NCBI GenBank assembly: GCA_900546315.1
Contig: URCP01000001.1
Location: 1 to 64,000 of the forward strand
Direction: 5' to 3'
Length of the DNA stretch: 64,000 nt
From: an uncultured Eubacteriales bacterium
Lineage (GTDB): Bacteria > Bacillota > Clostridia > Oscillospirales > CAG-272
Position numbers and translations under genes: made by a program
Shown: positions 25,549 to 33,781 of the stretch, piece by piece
Layout of the letters: every line of letters starts with the position of its first letter
How positions within the stretch are numbered: the first letter of the stretch is position 1
Notes under the pieces: model-generated
Database searches by the model: none
Seen by the model: the letters and a program-made list of their open reading frames with translations, nothing else
Told to the model about the DNA's origin: nothing

Positions 25549-25670
25549 GATTGAAAGATAAATCTTTCAATCCAGACATTTTGAGGCTTTCGTTGTCTTA
25601 CGACAACGATTTTGCTTCGCAAAACCAGCCCCAAAACGGGGAGAAAGGATGCTTTCGCTGCGGCGAAAGC
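25549..25670. repeat. Structured repeat element, copy B (in the serine dehydratase leader)
   Basis: Same plan as 5982-6101. (1) An 11-bp perfect hairpin, 25549-25559 with 25562-25572, AA loop. (2) Outer stem TTTTGAGGCT (25579-25588) with AGCCCCAAAA (25627-25636), one mismatch, enclosing TCGTTGTC/GACAACGA (25590-25597/25602-25609) and TTTTGC/GCAAAA (25610-25615/25619-25624), then CC as in copy A. (3) GCTTTCGC/GCGAAAGC (25651-25658/25663-25670), where copies A and B agree at 22 of 24 bases including flanks. It lies between GGAGG (25539-25543) and ATG 25689. Confidence 0.75.
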
Positions 25671-27161
25671 TTTGGTTATAATCAAGAAATGAACAACGAA
25701 GCGGAATTCGCCCGCAGATTCACGATACTCCGCAAAAAGAGCGGAATAACTCAGCAGCGCCTCGGCGACGAGCTCGGAGTCAGCAACCGCGCCGTCTCAA
25801 AATGGGAAAACGGACTCGCTATGCCGTCGGTCGAGAATATATACAGGCTGTCAAGGATATTCGGAGTTCCGGTCGACTACTTCTTTTCCATCGAATCCCC
25901 GGACGCGAAGGCGTCAGAGCCCGCGCCCGGCGCGATGAAATCCCTCCGTATGCTCTACCGCATAGGCCGCGGACCGTCAAGCTCGCACACGATGGGACCG
26001 GAGCGCGCCTGCCGTTTCTTCAGCGAGAAACACCCGGACGCCGACCACTATCAGGTCACGCTCTACGGCTCGCTCGCGAAGACCGGGGTAGGTCACGGCA
26101 CCGACCGCGTCATAAAAGCCACCCTCGCGCCTATAGAATGCGATATCATATTCGACACGACCACGATCGACATCCCGCACCCGAACACGATGGATATGCG
26201 CGCCATGAAGAACGGCGAGGTGATCGATTCGGTCCGCTTCATCAGCGTCGGCGGCGGCAGGATCGAATGCGACAAATACGAATTCTCGGAGGGACCGGAC
26301 ATCTACCCCGTCTGTTCCTTTGAAAAAATAGCCGCGGAATGCCGCGAGCGCGGAATCCGGCTCTGGGAATACGTCGAGTCGGTCGAGGGCGCGGAGATAT
26401 GGGACTATCTCTCGGAGGTCTGGAGCTGTATGAAGCACAGCATCACGAGCGGTCTCGCCGACGAGGGCATACTCCCCGGCGGTCTCGGCGTGCAGAAGAA
26501 AGCGAAGCAGCTCTTCAACCGCCAGCACATAGACGAAAGCGCGGAAACGCGTGAGAACCGCATCGTCTGCGCCTACGCCTTCGCCGTCAGTGAACAGAAC
26601 GCCTGCGCCGAGAGAATCGTCACGGCGCCCACCTGCGGCTCCTCCGGTGTTGTTCCGTCCGTCCTGTACTATCAGCAGAAAAAGCGCGGATACTCGGATA
26701 CGGATATCATCCACGCGCTCGCCGCCGCCGGGGTCGTCGGGAACCTTATCAAAACGAACGCCTCGATATCCGGAAGCGAATGCGGCTGTCAGGCGGAGAT
26801 AGGCTCCGCCTGCGCGATGGCGTCCGCGGCTCTCGCTGAGCTCTTCGGGCTCGACCTCGACAAGATCGAGTACGCCGCCGAGATAGCGATCGAGCATCAT
26901 CTCGGTCTCACCTGCGACCCGATCTGCGGGCTTGTGCAGATACCCTGCATAGAGCGCAACGCCGTCGCCGCGATGCGCGCGATCAACGCGGTCAGCCTCG
27001 CAAGCTTCCTCAGCGACTCGAGGAAGATCTCGCTCGACAAGGTCATCCGCGTGATGAAGGAGACCGGGCTCGACATCTCGAAAAAATACAAGGAAACCGC
27101 CGAGGCCGGGCTCGCGAAGCTCAAGTTCTCCGGAAACACGACAGACTCCGCGAAAGGTTGA
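25551..27161 (+). CDS. HTH-fused single-chain Fe-S L-serine dehydratase
   Basis: From ATG 25689 this is a 490-residue protein; from TTG 25551 it is 536. An XRE-type HTH (FARRFTILRKKSGITQQRLGDELGVSNRAVSKWENGLAMPS) is fused to a full L-serine ammonia-lyase: beta part with GPSSSHTMGPERA, then alpha part with TAPTCGSSGVVPSV, GSECGCQAEIG and LTCDPICGLVQIPC, which carry the [4Fe-4S] cysteines. It deaminates serine to pyruvate. The only good Shine-Dalgarno (GGAGG) sits 7 nt before TTG 25551, with the structured repeat between it and the family-like start at 25689; the repeat is open in frame. The N-terminal HTH suggests a DNA-binding or autoregulatory role. It stands alone before a bidirectional terminator. 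Confidence 0.88.
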   Translation: MKDKSFNPDILRLSLSYDNDFASQNQPQNGEKGCFRCGESFGYNQEMNNEAEFARRFTILRKKSGITQQRLGDELGVSNRAVSKWENGLAMPSVENIYRLSRIFGVPVDYFFSIESPDAKASEPAPGAMKSLRMLYRIGRGPSSSHTMGPERACRFFSEKHPDADHYQVTLYGSLAKTGVGHGTDRVIKATLAPIECDIIFDTTTIDIPHPNTMDMRAMKNGEVIDSVRFISVGGGRIECDKYEFSEGPDIYPVCSFEKIAAECRERGIRLWEYVESVEGAEIWDYLSEVWSCMKHSITSGLADEGILPGGLGVQKKAKQLFNRQHIDESAETRENRIVCAYAFAVSEQNACAERIVTAPTCGSSGVVPSVLYYQQKKRGYSDTDIIHALAAAGVVGNLIKTNASISGSECGCQAEIGSACAMASAALAELFGLDLDKIEYAAEIAIEHHLGLTCDPICGLVQIPCIERNAVAAMRAINAVSLASFLSDSRKISLDKVIRVMKETGLDISKKYKETAEAGLAKLKFSGNTTDSAKG

Positions 27162-27196
27162 AAAAATCAGCCGGGTTAAAACCCGGCTGATTTTTT
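27161..27196. terminator. Bidirectional terminator between serine dehydratase and khpA
   Basis: AAATCAGCCGGGTT/AACCCGGCTGATTT with A6 and T6 runs on either side. Confidence 0.9.
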
Positions 27197-27434
27197 ATTC
27201 CACAATATCGACCGTGACCTTCTTGCCGTCGGCCGCGGCTGCCGCCTTCATCACAAGGCGGATGGATTTGGCGATCCGTCCGTGGCGGCCGATCACCTTG
27301 CCCATATCATCCTGGGCGACGTGCAGTTCAAGCGTCACGCTGCCGCCCGCGTCGGTCTCGTCGACCGAAACCTGCTCGGGCGAATCTACGATGGCTTTCG
27401 CAATGTCCGTGAGGACCTGCTTTAGATCTACCAT
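27195..27434 (-). CDS. khpA: KH-domain RNA-binding protein KhpA
   Basis: A 79-residue single KH domain protein (formerly YlqC). The KH core GKVIGRHGRIAKSIRLVMKAAA has the GxxG loop as GRHG. KhpA binds RNA, usually with KhpB/Jag, and affects cell division and small-RNA action in Bacillota. It follows rpsP as in most Firmicutes, but the usual rimM-trmD-rplS genes do not follow; a strong terminator closes the operon here. Confidence 0.95.
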   Translation of the reverse strand: MVDLKQVLTDIAKAIVDSPEQVSVDETDAGGSVTLELHVAQDDMGKVIGRHGRIAKSIRLVMKAAAAADGKKVTVDIVE

Positions 27435-27494
27435 ACGATCACCTTGCCCTCTTCACAGGGATGAGGGCGTCCTTTCAGAAACTTTTACTGACTT

Positions 27495-27740
27495 TTAGTC
27501 AATAGCGCCGGACTTCTTGAGAAGAGCCTTGACGGTATCGGTCGGCTGAGCGCCGTTCTTTATCCACTTCTGTGCCTTCTCAGCGTCGATCTTGATCTCT
27601 GCCGGCTCGACCATCGGATTGTAGGTTCCGAGGATCTCGATGAAGCGGCCGTCGCGCGGGAAACGCGAGTCAGCGACAACAACGCGGTAATACGGATTCT
27701 TCTTAGCACCGATTCTGGTGAGTCTGAGTTTAACTGCCAT
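27495..27740 (-). CDS. rpsP: 30S ribosomal protein S16
   Basis: An 81-residue S16: [41 protein letters not shown] is the family hallmark. Length is normal. It lies between ffh and khpA. GGAGG-like bases (AGGAAAAT) precede the ATG. Confidence 0.98.
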   Translation of the reverse strand: MAVKLRLTRIGAKKNPYYRVVVADSRFPRDGRFIEILGTYNPMVEPAEIKIDAEKAQKWIKNGAQPTDTVKALLKKSGAID

Positions 27741-27826
27741 TTTAATTTTCCTCCGAAAATATATTGTGTTGAAATTTTATTTGAAAACCGTAAAATACGG
27801 GATTTTCTTAATTTGGTTATGCCGGA

Positions 27827-29173
27827 TCAGAACGGGAACTTCATCTTTCCCATCTTTCCGAAGCGCTTTCCGCCGCCGAAGCCCGACAGCTTCTTCATCA
27901 TCTGCTTCATCTGATCGTACTGTTTTAATAGCCTGTTGACGTCCTCGACCTTCATGCCGCTTCCGTCCGCTATCCTGCGCTTTCTCGACGCGTTTATGAG
28001 GTCGGGCTTCTCCCGCTCCTGCGGCGTCATCGAAAGTATTATCGCCTCGACGCGGTCGAGCTGTCTCTCGTCGACCTTGACGTCCTTGAGCGCCGCCGTG
28101 TTCACACCGGGGATCATCCCCATGAGCTGATCGAGCGACCCCATGCCGCGCACCTGCTTGAACTGCTCGAGGAAGTCGGTCAGCGTGAACGTCTGCTCAC
28201 GCATCTTTCTCTCAAGCTCAGCCGCCTGCTTCTCGTCGAAGTTCTGCTGCGCCTTCTCGATGAGCGACAGCACATCGCCCATACCGAGTATTCTCGACGC
28301 CATCCGATCCGGATAGAACGGCTCGATCATGTCGAGCTTCTCTCCGGTGCCGACGAACTTTATCGGCTTGCCGGTGACGTGCCGCACCGAAAGCGCCGCG
28401 CCGCCCCTCGTGTCGCCGTCCATCTTCGTCAGGACAACTCCGGTTATGTCAAGAAGATTGTTGAAGGACTCCGCGACGTTCACGGCGTCCTGACCGGTCA
28501 TCGCGTCGACCACCAGAAGGATCTCCGTCGGCTCGACCGTTTCCTTGATCTCTTTGAGCTCGTTCATAAGTTTCTCGTCGATATGAAGGCGTCCAGCGGT
28601 GTCTATGAACACCATATCGTGACCGTACTTCTTCGCGTGCTCGACTCCCGCCTTCGCGATCTCGACCGGGCTGACGCTGTCTCCCATCTGGAAGACCGGC
28701 ACGCCGATCTGCTCGCCGACGACCTCGAGCTGCTTTATTGCCGCGGGTCTGTAAACGTCGCAGGCTACGAGCAGCGGGCGTTTGCCCTGCTTCTTGTACA
28801 TCCCGGCGAGCTTCGCCGCGTGGGTCGTCTTTCCGGCGCCCTGAAGACCGACCATCATCACGATTGTCGGCGGCTTCGAGGAGATATTCAGCTTCGCCTG
28901 AGTGCCGCCCATCAGCGCGCACAGCTCCTCGTTGACTATCTTGACAACCTGCTGCGCCGGAACGAGGCTTTCAAGCACCTCCGCGCCGACGGCACGCTCG
29001 GTCACCGTTTTAATGAAATCCTTGACAACCTTATAGTTGACGTCCGCCTCGAGAAGCGCCAGCTTGACCTCGCGCATTCCCGCCTTTACATCGGCCTCGG
29101 TGAGCTTTCCCTTGCCCTTGAATTTCTTGAACGCCGCCGACATCTTGTCGACCAAGCTCTCAAACATCGGCAT
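27827..29173 (-). CDS. ffh: Signal recognition particle protein Ffh
   Basis: A 448-residue SRP54 GTPase. NG domain: VGLQGAGKTTHAAKLA (G1), DVYRPAA, DTAGRLHID (G3), TKMDGDTRGGAALS (G4), GTGEK (G5). The M domain follows from about 300, with a methionine-rich end (RLLKQYDQMKQMMKKLSGFGGGK). It targets membrane and secreted proteins together with 4.5S RNA and FtsY. Usual operon position after ylxM. Confidence 0.98.
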   Translation of the reverse strand: MPMFESLVDKMSAAFKKFKGKGKLTEADVKAGMREVKLALLEADVNYKVVKDFIKTVTERAVGAEVLESLVPAQQVVKIVNEELCALMGGTQAKLNISSKPPTIVMMVGLQGAGKTTHAAKLAGMYKKQGKRPLLVACDVYRPAAIKQLEVVGEQIGVPVFQMGDSVSPVEIAKAGVEHAKKYGHDMVFIDTAGRLHIDEKLMNELKEIKETVEPTEILLVVDAMTGQDAVNVAESFNNLLDITGVVLTKMDGDTRGGAALSVRHVTGKPIKFVGTGEKLDMIEPFYPDRMASRILGMGDVLSLIEKAQQNFDEKQAAELERKMREQTFTLTDFLEQFKQVRGMGSLDQLMGMIPGVNTAALKDVKVDERQLDRVEAIILSMTPQEREKPDLINASRKRRIADGSGMKVEDVNRLLKQYDQMKQMMKKLSGFGGGKRFGKMGKMKFPF

Positions 29174-29197
29174 CCTCCCTTCGCATCAGCACTTAGT

Positions 29198-29551
29198 TCA
29201 AATCGTAATATTCTTTATCTCACGTATTATCGCGTCTATATCGGGCGCGAGATCCTTGTCCGCCTTCCGGCGAAGCTCCTCGAGCATCTCCGTCACACGC
29301 GCAACCCTGTCGTCGATCTCCCTCGACTTCTTCGCGAGCCCGAGCGTATCCTCGAGCTGCATGAGCTGGACCTTCGCCTTCTCAATGCGGTCGCGCACGC
29401 CCTGACGCGTGATGTCGGTATCCCCGGCGATCTCGGCAAGTGACAGGTCCTCATCATAATAAAGTCTGACCGCCTCCCGCTTCTCGGGGCTCAGCATCTC
29501 CCCGTAAAAATCAAGCAGAAGCCCGATCTCAAGATCCTTTTCCCGCGGCAT
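29198..29551 (-). CDS. ylxM: YlxM family (UPF0122) protein
   Basis: A 117-residue HTH protein with LLLDFYGEMLSPEKREAVRLYYDEDLSLAEIAGDTDITRQGVRDRIEKAK, the YlxM/sigma-4-like pattern. It modulates SRP in streptococci. The start MPREKDLEIG is chosen because AAAGGAGTG lies before it; an upstream ATG-less extension to 29602 overlaps the promoter. First gene of the ffh operon. Confidence 0.92.
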   Translation of the reverse strand: MPREKDLEIGLLLDFYGEMLSPEKREAVRLYYDEDLSLAEIAGDTDITRQGVRDRIEKAKVQLMQLEDTLGLAKKSREIDDRVARVTEMLEELRRKADKDLAPDIDAIIREIKNITI

Positions 29552-29590
29552 AACGACACTCCTTTTTGCTGTAGAGCAAATCACTTTACA

Positions 29591-29619
29591 AGTATACCAC
29601 ACTTCGGCGGTTTTGTCAA
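29591..29619 (-). promoter_or_regulatory. Promoter of ylxM-ffh-rpsP-khpA
   Basis: Minus strand: TTGACA (29614-29619), 17 bp, TATACT (29591-29596). Confidence 0.85.
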
Positions 29620-29639
29620 GGGGTATTTTGAAAAATTTC

Positions 29640-29668
29640 TTGACTTATACGGATTTTTATGCTACAAT
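29640..29668 (+). promoter_or_regulatory. Promoter of the AraC gene at 29705
   Basis: TTGACT (29640-29645), 17 bp, TACAAT (29663-29668), divergent from and 20 bp away from the ylxM promoter. Confidence 0.8.
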
Positions 29669-29704
29669 GTTATCATGAGATGGTCAACGAAAAGGAGACA
29701 GCAG

Positions 29705-30631
29705 ATGGGCAAACAAACAGCACCAGATCAACTATATTCAAGCCTCTCGACGCAGCTCGGCAACTGGCAGGTCACACTCGACTACATGAAGCAGGATGTA
29801 ACACATATATGGAACGTTGCCAGACACTCGCATAACAATTTTGAGCTGCACTACGTCTCGGACGGCAGCGGAACACTTATGACCGACGCCGGTAAATATA
29901 ATATCTCGGTCGGCTCCACTTATCTCACCGGACCCGGAGTCCTTCACAGTCAGTATTCAAGCGAACACGAGATGATGGGTGAATACGCCATACGCTTCGA
30001 TATAAAATACCATCCCGCAGATAACACCGACCGCGATATCAACAACATAATAAGAACAATAACAGAGCACCCATTTTTCATAACTGACAACGACAGCATC
30101 GGCTGTCAGTCGCTTATAGCTGAATTGATCCATGAAAAAGCGCAGCAGCGCGATGGCTTCCGCGAGAAAATGATCTGTCTCTTTGGCTGCATACTTATCA
30201 ACCTCGGAAGATGCATACAGGAAAGCCTCGGTGATCCCGATCAGGATCATAAGCCACCGGTGAAAGAAGACATTCCCACGATGACGGTTGGAGAGATCAA
30301 CCTTCGCGCAAGACTTGACGCCGAATTCGTCGGACGCTCGCATTTTGCGACGCAGGAAGAGCTGGCGGAGCAGTTTCACATCTCCGGACGGCACTTCTCA
30401 AGGCTCATGCAGCAGTACTACGGAATGTCATATACAGAAAAGGTCAACGAAGTCCGCTTCAACTTTGCGAAGGAAATGCTCGAAAACAGCGACGTGCCGA
30501 TATCAGAGGTCTGTGCAAGATCGGGCTTCCAGTCCTACGCTTATTTCGGCCGTGTATTCAAGCGGCTGAACGGTATGTCGCCGTCCGAATACAGAAAGGC
30601 AAAAAGAAACACCGGCATATCAGAATCATGA
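29705..30631 (+). CDS. AraC-family regulator with cupin-like sensor
   Basis: A 308-residue regulator. Residues 20-110 form a cupin-type sensor (HNFELHYVSDGSGTLMTDAGKYNISVGSTYLTGPGVLHSQ); the C-terminal ~100 residues are the double HTH (FATQEELAEQFHISGRHFSRLMQQYYGMSY, then VPISEVCARSGFQSYAYFGRVFKRLNGMSPSEYRK). AAAGGAGA before ATG 29705 decides the start over an ATG at 29675. Regulators of this build usually control sugar uptake or hydrolase genes; the converging solute-binding protein gene at 30713 is the nearest candidate target. Confidence 0.88.
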   Translation: MGKQTAPDQLYSSLSTQLGNWQVTLDYMKQDVTHIWNVARHSHNNFELHYVSDGSGTLMTDAGKYNISVGSTYLTGPGVLHSQYSSEHEMMGEYAIRFDIKYHPADNTDRDINNIIRTITEHPFFITDNDSIGCQSLIAELIHEKAQQRDGFREKMICLFGCILINLGRCIQESLGDPDQDHKPPVKEDIPTMTVGEINLRARLDAEFVGRSHFATQEELAEQFHISGRHFSRLMQQYYGMSYTEKVNEVRFNFAKEMLENSDVPISEVCARSGFQSYAYFGRVFKRLNGMSPSEYRKAKRNTGISES

Positions 30632-30633
30632 CA

Positions 30634-30683
30634 GACAAAAGACCCGCGCTACACTTTCCGCAACGCAGGTCTTTCTGTTTTCA
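30634..30683. terminator. Terminator between converging AraC and SBP2 genes
   Basis: AAAGACC and GGTCTTT form a stem enclosing a 22-nt segment with an inner GCG/CGC pairing; TCTGTTTT follows. Confidence 0.55.
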
Positions 30684-30712
30684 GATCATTATTTTACGCA
30701 CAATATGTTATA

Positions 30713-32161
30713 TCACCAATTCTCAACGAACTTTTCGATAGCCTTTTCGGCAGACGCCGAGCAGGCCTCTATCGTCGAAGATATCGGCTTATCATGGAAG
30801 ATGATGTTCGTGACGGCGGTCTTTAGTCCTCCGAAGTCGTAGATCGCGAGGAAATCGATGTAAAGCGTGTCGAATATGAGGTCGAGTATCTCATTGCTGC
30901 GCTCATCACGCGAGGTCTTCTGCTTGTAGACGAGATCGTAGGAGAGCGGACGGAGGTTCTCGTTGGAATACCTCGCCAGAGCCTCAAGGATGAAGCCGGT
31001 GAAATCACTGTCAACAGTCGCCGGAACAGCCGCGAAGCTCGAGACATATCCGCTGACTCCGGATATATAGTCCTCATTCTCGGAGTATTTCGGCATCGGG
31101 AGTATAAGGTAATCGCTCTTCATGTCCCTGAGATGCACTCCGGCGCTCTCCAGCTTATGCTGAAGGAACAGCGCGCGATCCTCTTTGAACGCGTAATTGA
31201 TTATATCGTTGATATCCTCATGCTTGATATTCCGCGCAACCTTTATTATCTTCTCGAAACGATCGACAATATCGGTTCCGGAAAGCGACGCGAGCGTTAT
31301 GTTCGTCTTATCCGGCGTCAGCTCGGTCATGACAAGGTCGGCGCTCTCCATGAAAGCGATCGATATCTCGTCGGTCGTCTGCATACCGACGCCGAAGAAA
31401 TCATCCTTCGGCAGCATCTTGCCGTCGCCGTTGAGATCCTGGTCAAGATCCTTAGTCAGATCCGTGAGGACGTCATACGTCCATTTGCCGTCAAGAACTG
31501 TCTCATATACGTCGATATCGAAGTTGTAATCTTCCCAGAGCTTGAGATTCAGAAACATACAGAGCGGCGCCTGATAGATCGAAGGCGCGATATCGCTCGC
31601 GGTGAAATACAGCCGATTGTTGAGCGTAAGCTTTTCGGCCATGAGCGGACTCCACCACTTATCCGAAAGATCGATGTCCTTGAATGAGCAGAGATCGGCA
31701 AGAATGCTCTCGGTCGCGAGCGGAGCGAACTCATAGATTTTGGAATAAACGAGATCATACTCGTTGTCTCCCGCGAGCACCGAGCTTTTGACCTTATCGG
31801 CGTTCGTGTCACTGACATATTCGATACTGATATTGTACCTGTCCTCGATAGCGTTGTCGCGGATTATCAGCGCGTCATTCACGACTTCACCGTTCATCTC
31901 GTCCTCGGGGATATTGATCTGTAAGCCTTGCGGATTAGGGTTCGCATCGAGTATCGTGAACGTTCTGCCCTCGAAATCTCTGTCTTCAAGCGCGTCATAC
32001 GGCGACGTCTCCGTTTCGTTCACGCTCTCATCGGAATTCGCGGAAGTGACGTCATTATCTGTCGTATTTTCCGCGCCGTTCGCATCGCTGCTCCCGCACG
32101 CGACGGCAGACGACGCAAGAAGCGCCGCAAGAATCAGTGCCATGGTTCTTTTTATCTGCAT
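30713..32161 (-). CDS. Extracellular solute-binding lipoprotein (SBP2)
   Basis: A 482-residue lipoprotein; the lipobox ends SSAVAC (Cys22), followed by an Asn/Thr/Ser/Glu linker. The fold-start segment is DFEGRTFTILDANPN. It carries the loop DLNGDGKMLPKDDFFG, an EF-hand-like Ca site with D/N/D/G positions as in SBP1. LILPMPKYSENEDYISG and the region near ILDLIFDTLYIDFLAIYDFG closely match SBP1 (LDLIFDTTYIDFNGIYNFG). No permease gene is adjacent. GGAGG lies before the ATG. The ligand is unknown; an AraC regulator faces it from the other side. Confidence 0.82.
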   Translation of the reverse strand: MQIKRTMALILAALLASSAVACGSSDANGAENTTDNDVTSANSDESVNETETSPYDALEDRDFEGRTFTILDANPNPQGLQINIPEDEMNGEVVNDALIIRDNAIEDRYNISIEYVSDTNADKVKSSVLAGDNEYDLVYSKIYEFAPLATESILADLCSFKDIDLSDKWWSPLMAEKLTLNNRLYFTASDIAPSIYQAPLCMFLNLKLWEDYNFDIDVYETVLDGKWTYDVLTDLTKDLDQDLNGDGKMLPKDDFFGVGMQTTDEISIAFMESADLVMTELTPDKTNITLASLSGTDIVDRFEKIIKVARNIKHEDINDIINYAFKEDRALFLQHKLESAGVHLRDMKSDYLILPMPKYSENEDYISGVSGYVSSFAAVPATVDSDFTGFILEALARYSNENLRPLSYDLVYKQKTSRDERSNEILDLIFDTLYIDFLAIYDFGGLKTAVTNIIFHDKPISSTIEACSASAEKAIEKFVENW

Positions 32162-32246
32162 TGTGTTCCTCCTGAATTATTCCGGCAGGCCGGAAAATGC
32201 CTCTTCCAGCACATACCAGTAAAATTATCGTATCATTCACGTCATA

Positions 32247-32275
32247 ATTATAACACCCTTATCAAGCTTTGTCAA
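32247..32275 (-). promoter_or_regulatory. Promoter of SBP2
   Basis: Minus strand: TTGACA (32270-32275), 17 bp, TATAAT (32247-32252). The rest of 32162-32464 holds only this and the yoaP promoter region. Confidence 0.88.
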
Positions 32276-32366
32276 GACACTACAGGGACATATTCGGTGC
32301 AAACATGGCGGAATAGTATCGCTTTCGGATAATTTTCCGGGAAATCAGAAAATTTCAGAAAATGTA

Positions 32367-32395
32367 TTGACAACCGACCGTTCGGAAGGTATGAT
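32367..32395 (+). promoter_or_regulatory. yoaP promoter with an operator-like dyad in the spacer
   Basis: TTGACA (32367-32372), 17 bp, TATGAT (32390-32395). The spacer is an 18-bp dyad, ACC-N2-CCGTTCGG-N2-GGT (32373-32390), of the type bound by TetR-like repressors. A second inverted repeat, CGGTAC-N9-GTACCG (32405-32425), lies just after it. Confidence 0.65.
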
Positions 32396-32464
32396 ATAAG
32401 TGTTCGGTACGGTCACTCTGTACCGTCTGCCGTATTATGACTTTCACAAAAAGAGGAGATCAGC

Positions 32465-33208
32465 ATGAACTACATACGCATAACTAAGGACAACATCGAC
32501 CATGAACATATCTGCTGTGCCATGTCGGGCAGGCAGAGCGTCATGAAAAAGGAATGGATGAAGGAGCGATTTGACGACGGACTCGTTTTTTACCGGAGCG
32601 AGGAGCGCGGCAAGTGCTTTATCGAATACATCCCCGCCGAGAACGCGTGGGTGCCGATCGAGGCGGACGGATACGTCTACATCGACTGCCTGTGGGTCTC
32701 CGGCTCAATGAAAGGACACGGATACTCAAACGACCTGCTCTCGGAATGTGAGCGCGACGCCAAGGAACATGGCAGAAAAGGACTCTGCATTCTCTCGTCT
32801 GACGGCAGAAAAAGAGAGTTTCTGTCCGACCCGAAATATCTCGCGCACAAAGGATTCATAACGGCAGACAGCTCGGACTGCGGCGTCACCCTGATGTATC
32901 TCCCGTTTGACGAAGCCGCGGAACCTCCGAGGTTCAGGGACTGCGCGAGACACCCGGAAGTTAGCGAGGACGGTTTTGTTATCTACTACACCGACCAGTG
33001 CCCGTTCACATATTACTGGGTGCCGAAGGTCGAGGAAGCGGCAAAGAAACACGGCATTCCGCTGAAAGTCATCCACATCACAGACAGGGAAACCGCGCGG
33101 GACACGCCCGTGCCGGTGACGACCTATGCGCTGTTCCGCGACGGAAAATTCGTAACACAGGGGATTCAGTCGGACAAAAAGTTCCTCGCACTCGCCGGGA
33201 TAAAATGA
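32465..33208 (+). CDS. yoaP: YoaP-like GNAT acetyltransferase
   Basis: A 247-residue two-domain protein. Residues about 1-150 are a GNAT domain (YVYIDCLWVSGSMKGHGYSNDLLSECERDAKEHGRKGL), and the C-terminal ~75 residues are a thioredoxin-like YoaP domain (PF14268) with FVIYYTDQCPFTYYWVPKVEEAAKKHGIPLKVIHI and PVPVTTYALFRDGKFVT. The CPFT motif recalls a monothiol active site. In Bacillus, yoaP is next to a TetR-type gene; here no regulator is adjacent although a TetR-type dyad is. Substrate unknown. AGAGGAGA precedes the start. Confidence 0.87.
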   Translation: MNYIRITKDNIDHEHICCAMSGRQSVMKKEWMKERFDDGLVFYRSEERGKCFIEYIPAENAWVPIEADGYVYIDCLWVSGSMKGHGYSNDLLSECERDAKEHGRKGLCILSSDGRKREFLSDPKYLAHKGFITADSSDCGVTLMYLPFDEAAEPPRFRDCARHPEVSEDGFVIYYTDQCPFTYYWVPKVEEAAKKHGIPLKVIHITDRETARDTPVPVTTYALFRDGKFVTQGIQSDKKFLALAGIK

Positions 33209-33233
33209 GCGGATCGCCGCCTTTTCGAAATAC

Positions 33234-33265
33234 AAAAACCCCCGCAAAAACGGATTTTGCGAGGG
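33234..33265 (-). terminator. Terminator of the tRNA operon
   Basis: Minus strand: CCCTCGCAAAA pairs with TTTTGCGGGGG (one wobble) and TTTTTG follows, about 30 nt after tRNA-Gly. Confidence 0.75.
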
Positions 33266-33292
33266 CGTAGAATTCTATGAAAAATAAAAAAA

Positions 33293-33368
33293 TGGAGCGG
33301 ATTACGGGGTTCGAACCCGCTACCTCGACCTTGGCAAGGTCGCGCTCTACCAAATGAGCTAAATCCGC
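33293..33368 (-). tRNA. tRNA-Gly (GCC)
   Basis: 76 nt with encoded CCA. Acceptor GCGGATT/AATCCGC, D-arm AGCTC, T-arm GGGTTCGAACCCC; the anticodon loop reads CTTGCCAAG with GCC. Confidence 0.97.
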
Positions 33369-33397
33369 ATATTGCCCTGAACAGAACGTTCAGGGTG

Positions 33398-33473
33398 TGG
33401 TGCCTCCGATCGGAATCGAACCAACGACACGGGGATTTTCAGTCCCCTGCTCTACCAACTGAGCTACAGAGGC
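33398..33473 (-). tRNA. tRNA-Phe (GAA)
   Basis: 76 nt with CCA. Acceptor GCCTCTG/CGGAGGC; anticodon loop CTGAAAA with GAA; T-arm TTGGTTCGATTCCGA. Confidence 0.97.
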
Positions 33474-33476
33474 AAA

Positions 33477-33553
33477 TGGCGACCGAGATGGGGTTCGAAC
33501 CCACGACCTCTAGCGTGACAGGCTAGCGTTCTAACCAGCTGAACTACCCGGCC
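33477..33553 (-). tRNA. tRNA-Asp (GTC)
   Basis: 77 nt with CCA. D-arm AGTTC; anticodon stem-loop GCTAGCCTGTCACGCTAG with GTC; discriminator G, as in tRNA-Asp. Confidence 0.97.
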
Positions 33554-33558
33554 ATTTG

Positions 33559-33634
33559 TGGTGGAAACTACAGGGCTCGAACCTGTGACCCTCTGCTTGT
33601 AAGGCAGATGCTCTCCCAGCTGAGCTAAGCTTCC
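33559..33634 (-). tRNA. tRNA-Val (TAC)
   Basis: 76 nt with CCA. Acceptor GGAAGCT/AGTTTCC; anticodon loop CTTACAA with TAC; T-arm AGGTTCGAGCCCT. First gene of the Val-Asp-Phe-Gly operon. Confidence 0.97.
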
Positions 33635-33673
33635 GGGTTTTGCGCCGCTCGGGAACTCCCTGCGACGGATAAT

Positions 33674-33702
33674 ATTATACCATATCCGAACGCGTTTGTC
33701 AA
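33674..33702 (-). promoter_or_regulatory. Promoter of the tRNA operon
   Basis: Minus strand: TTGACA (33697-33702), 17 bp, TATAAT (33674-33679), about 40 bp before tRNA-Val. Confidence 0.88.
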
Positions 33703-33781
33703 GGGGTTTTTCAAATTTTTTTTGTTTTTTTTGAAATTCCCCGGCAAACACTCCGGGAAGCGCGATCACAAGCCGCTTTTC

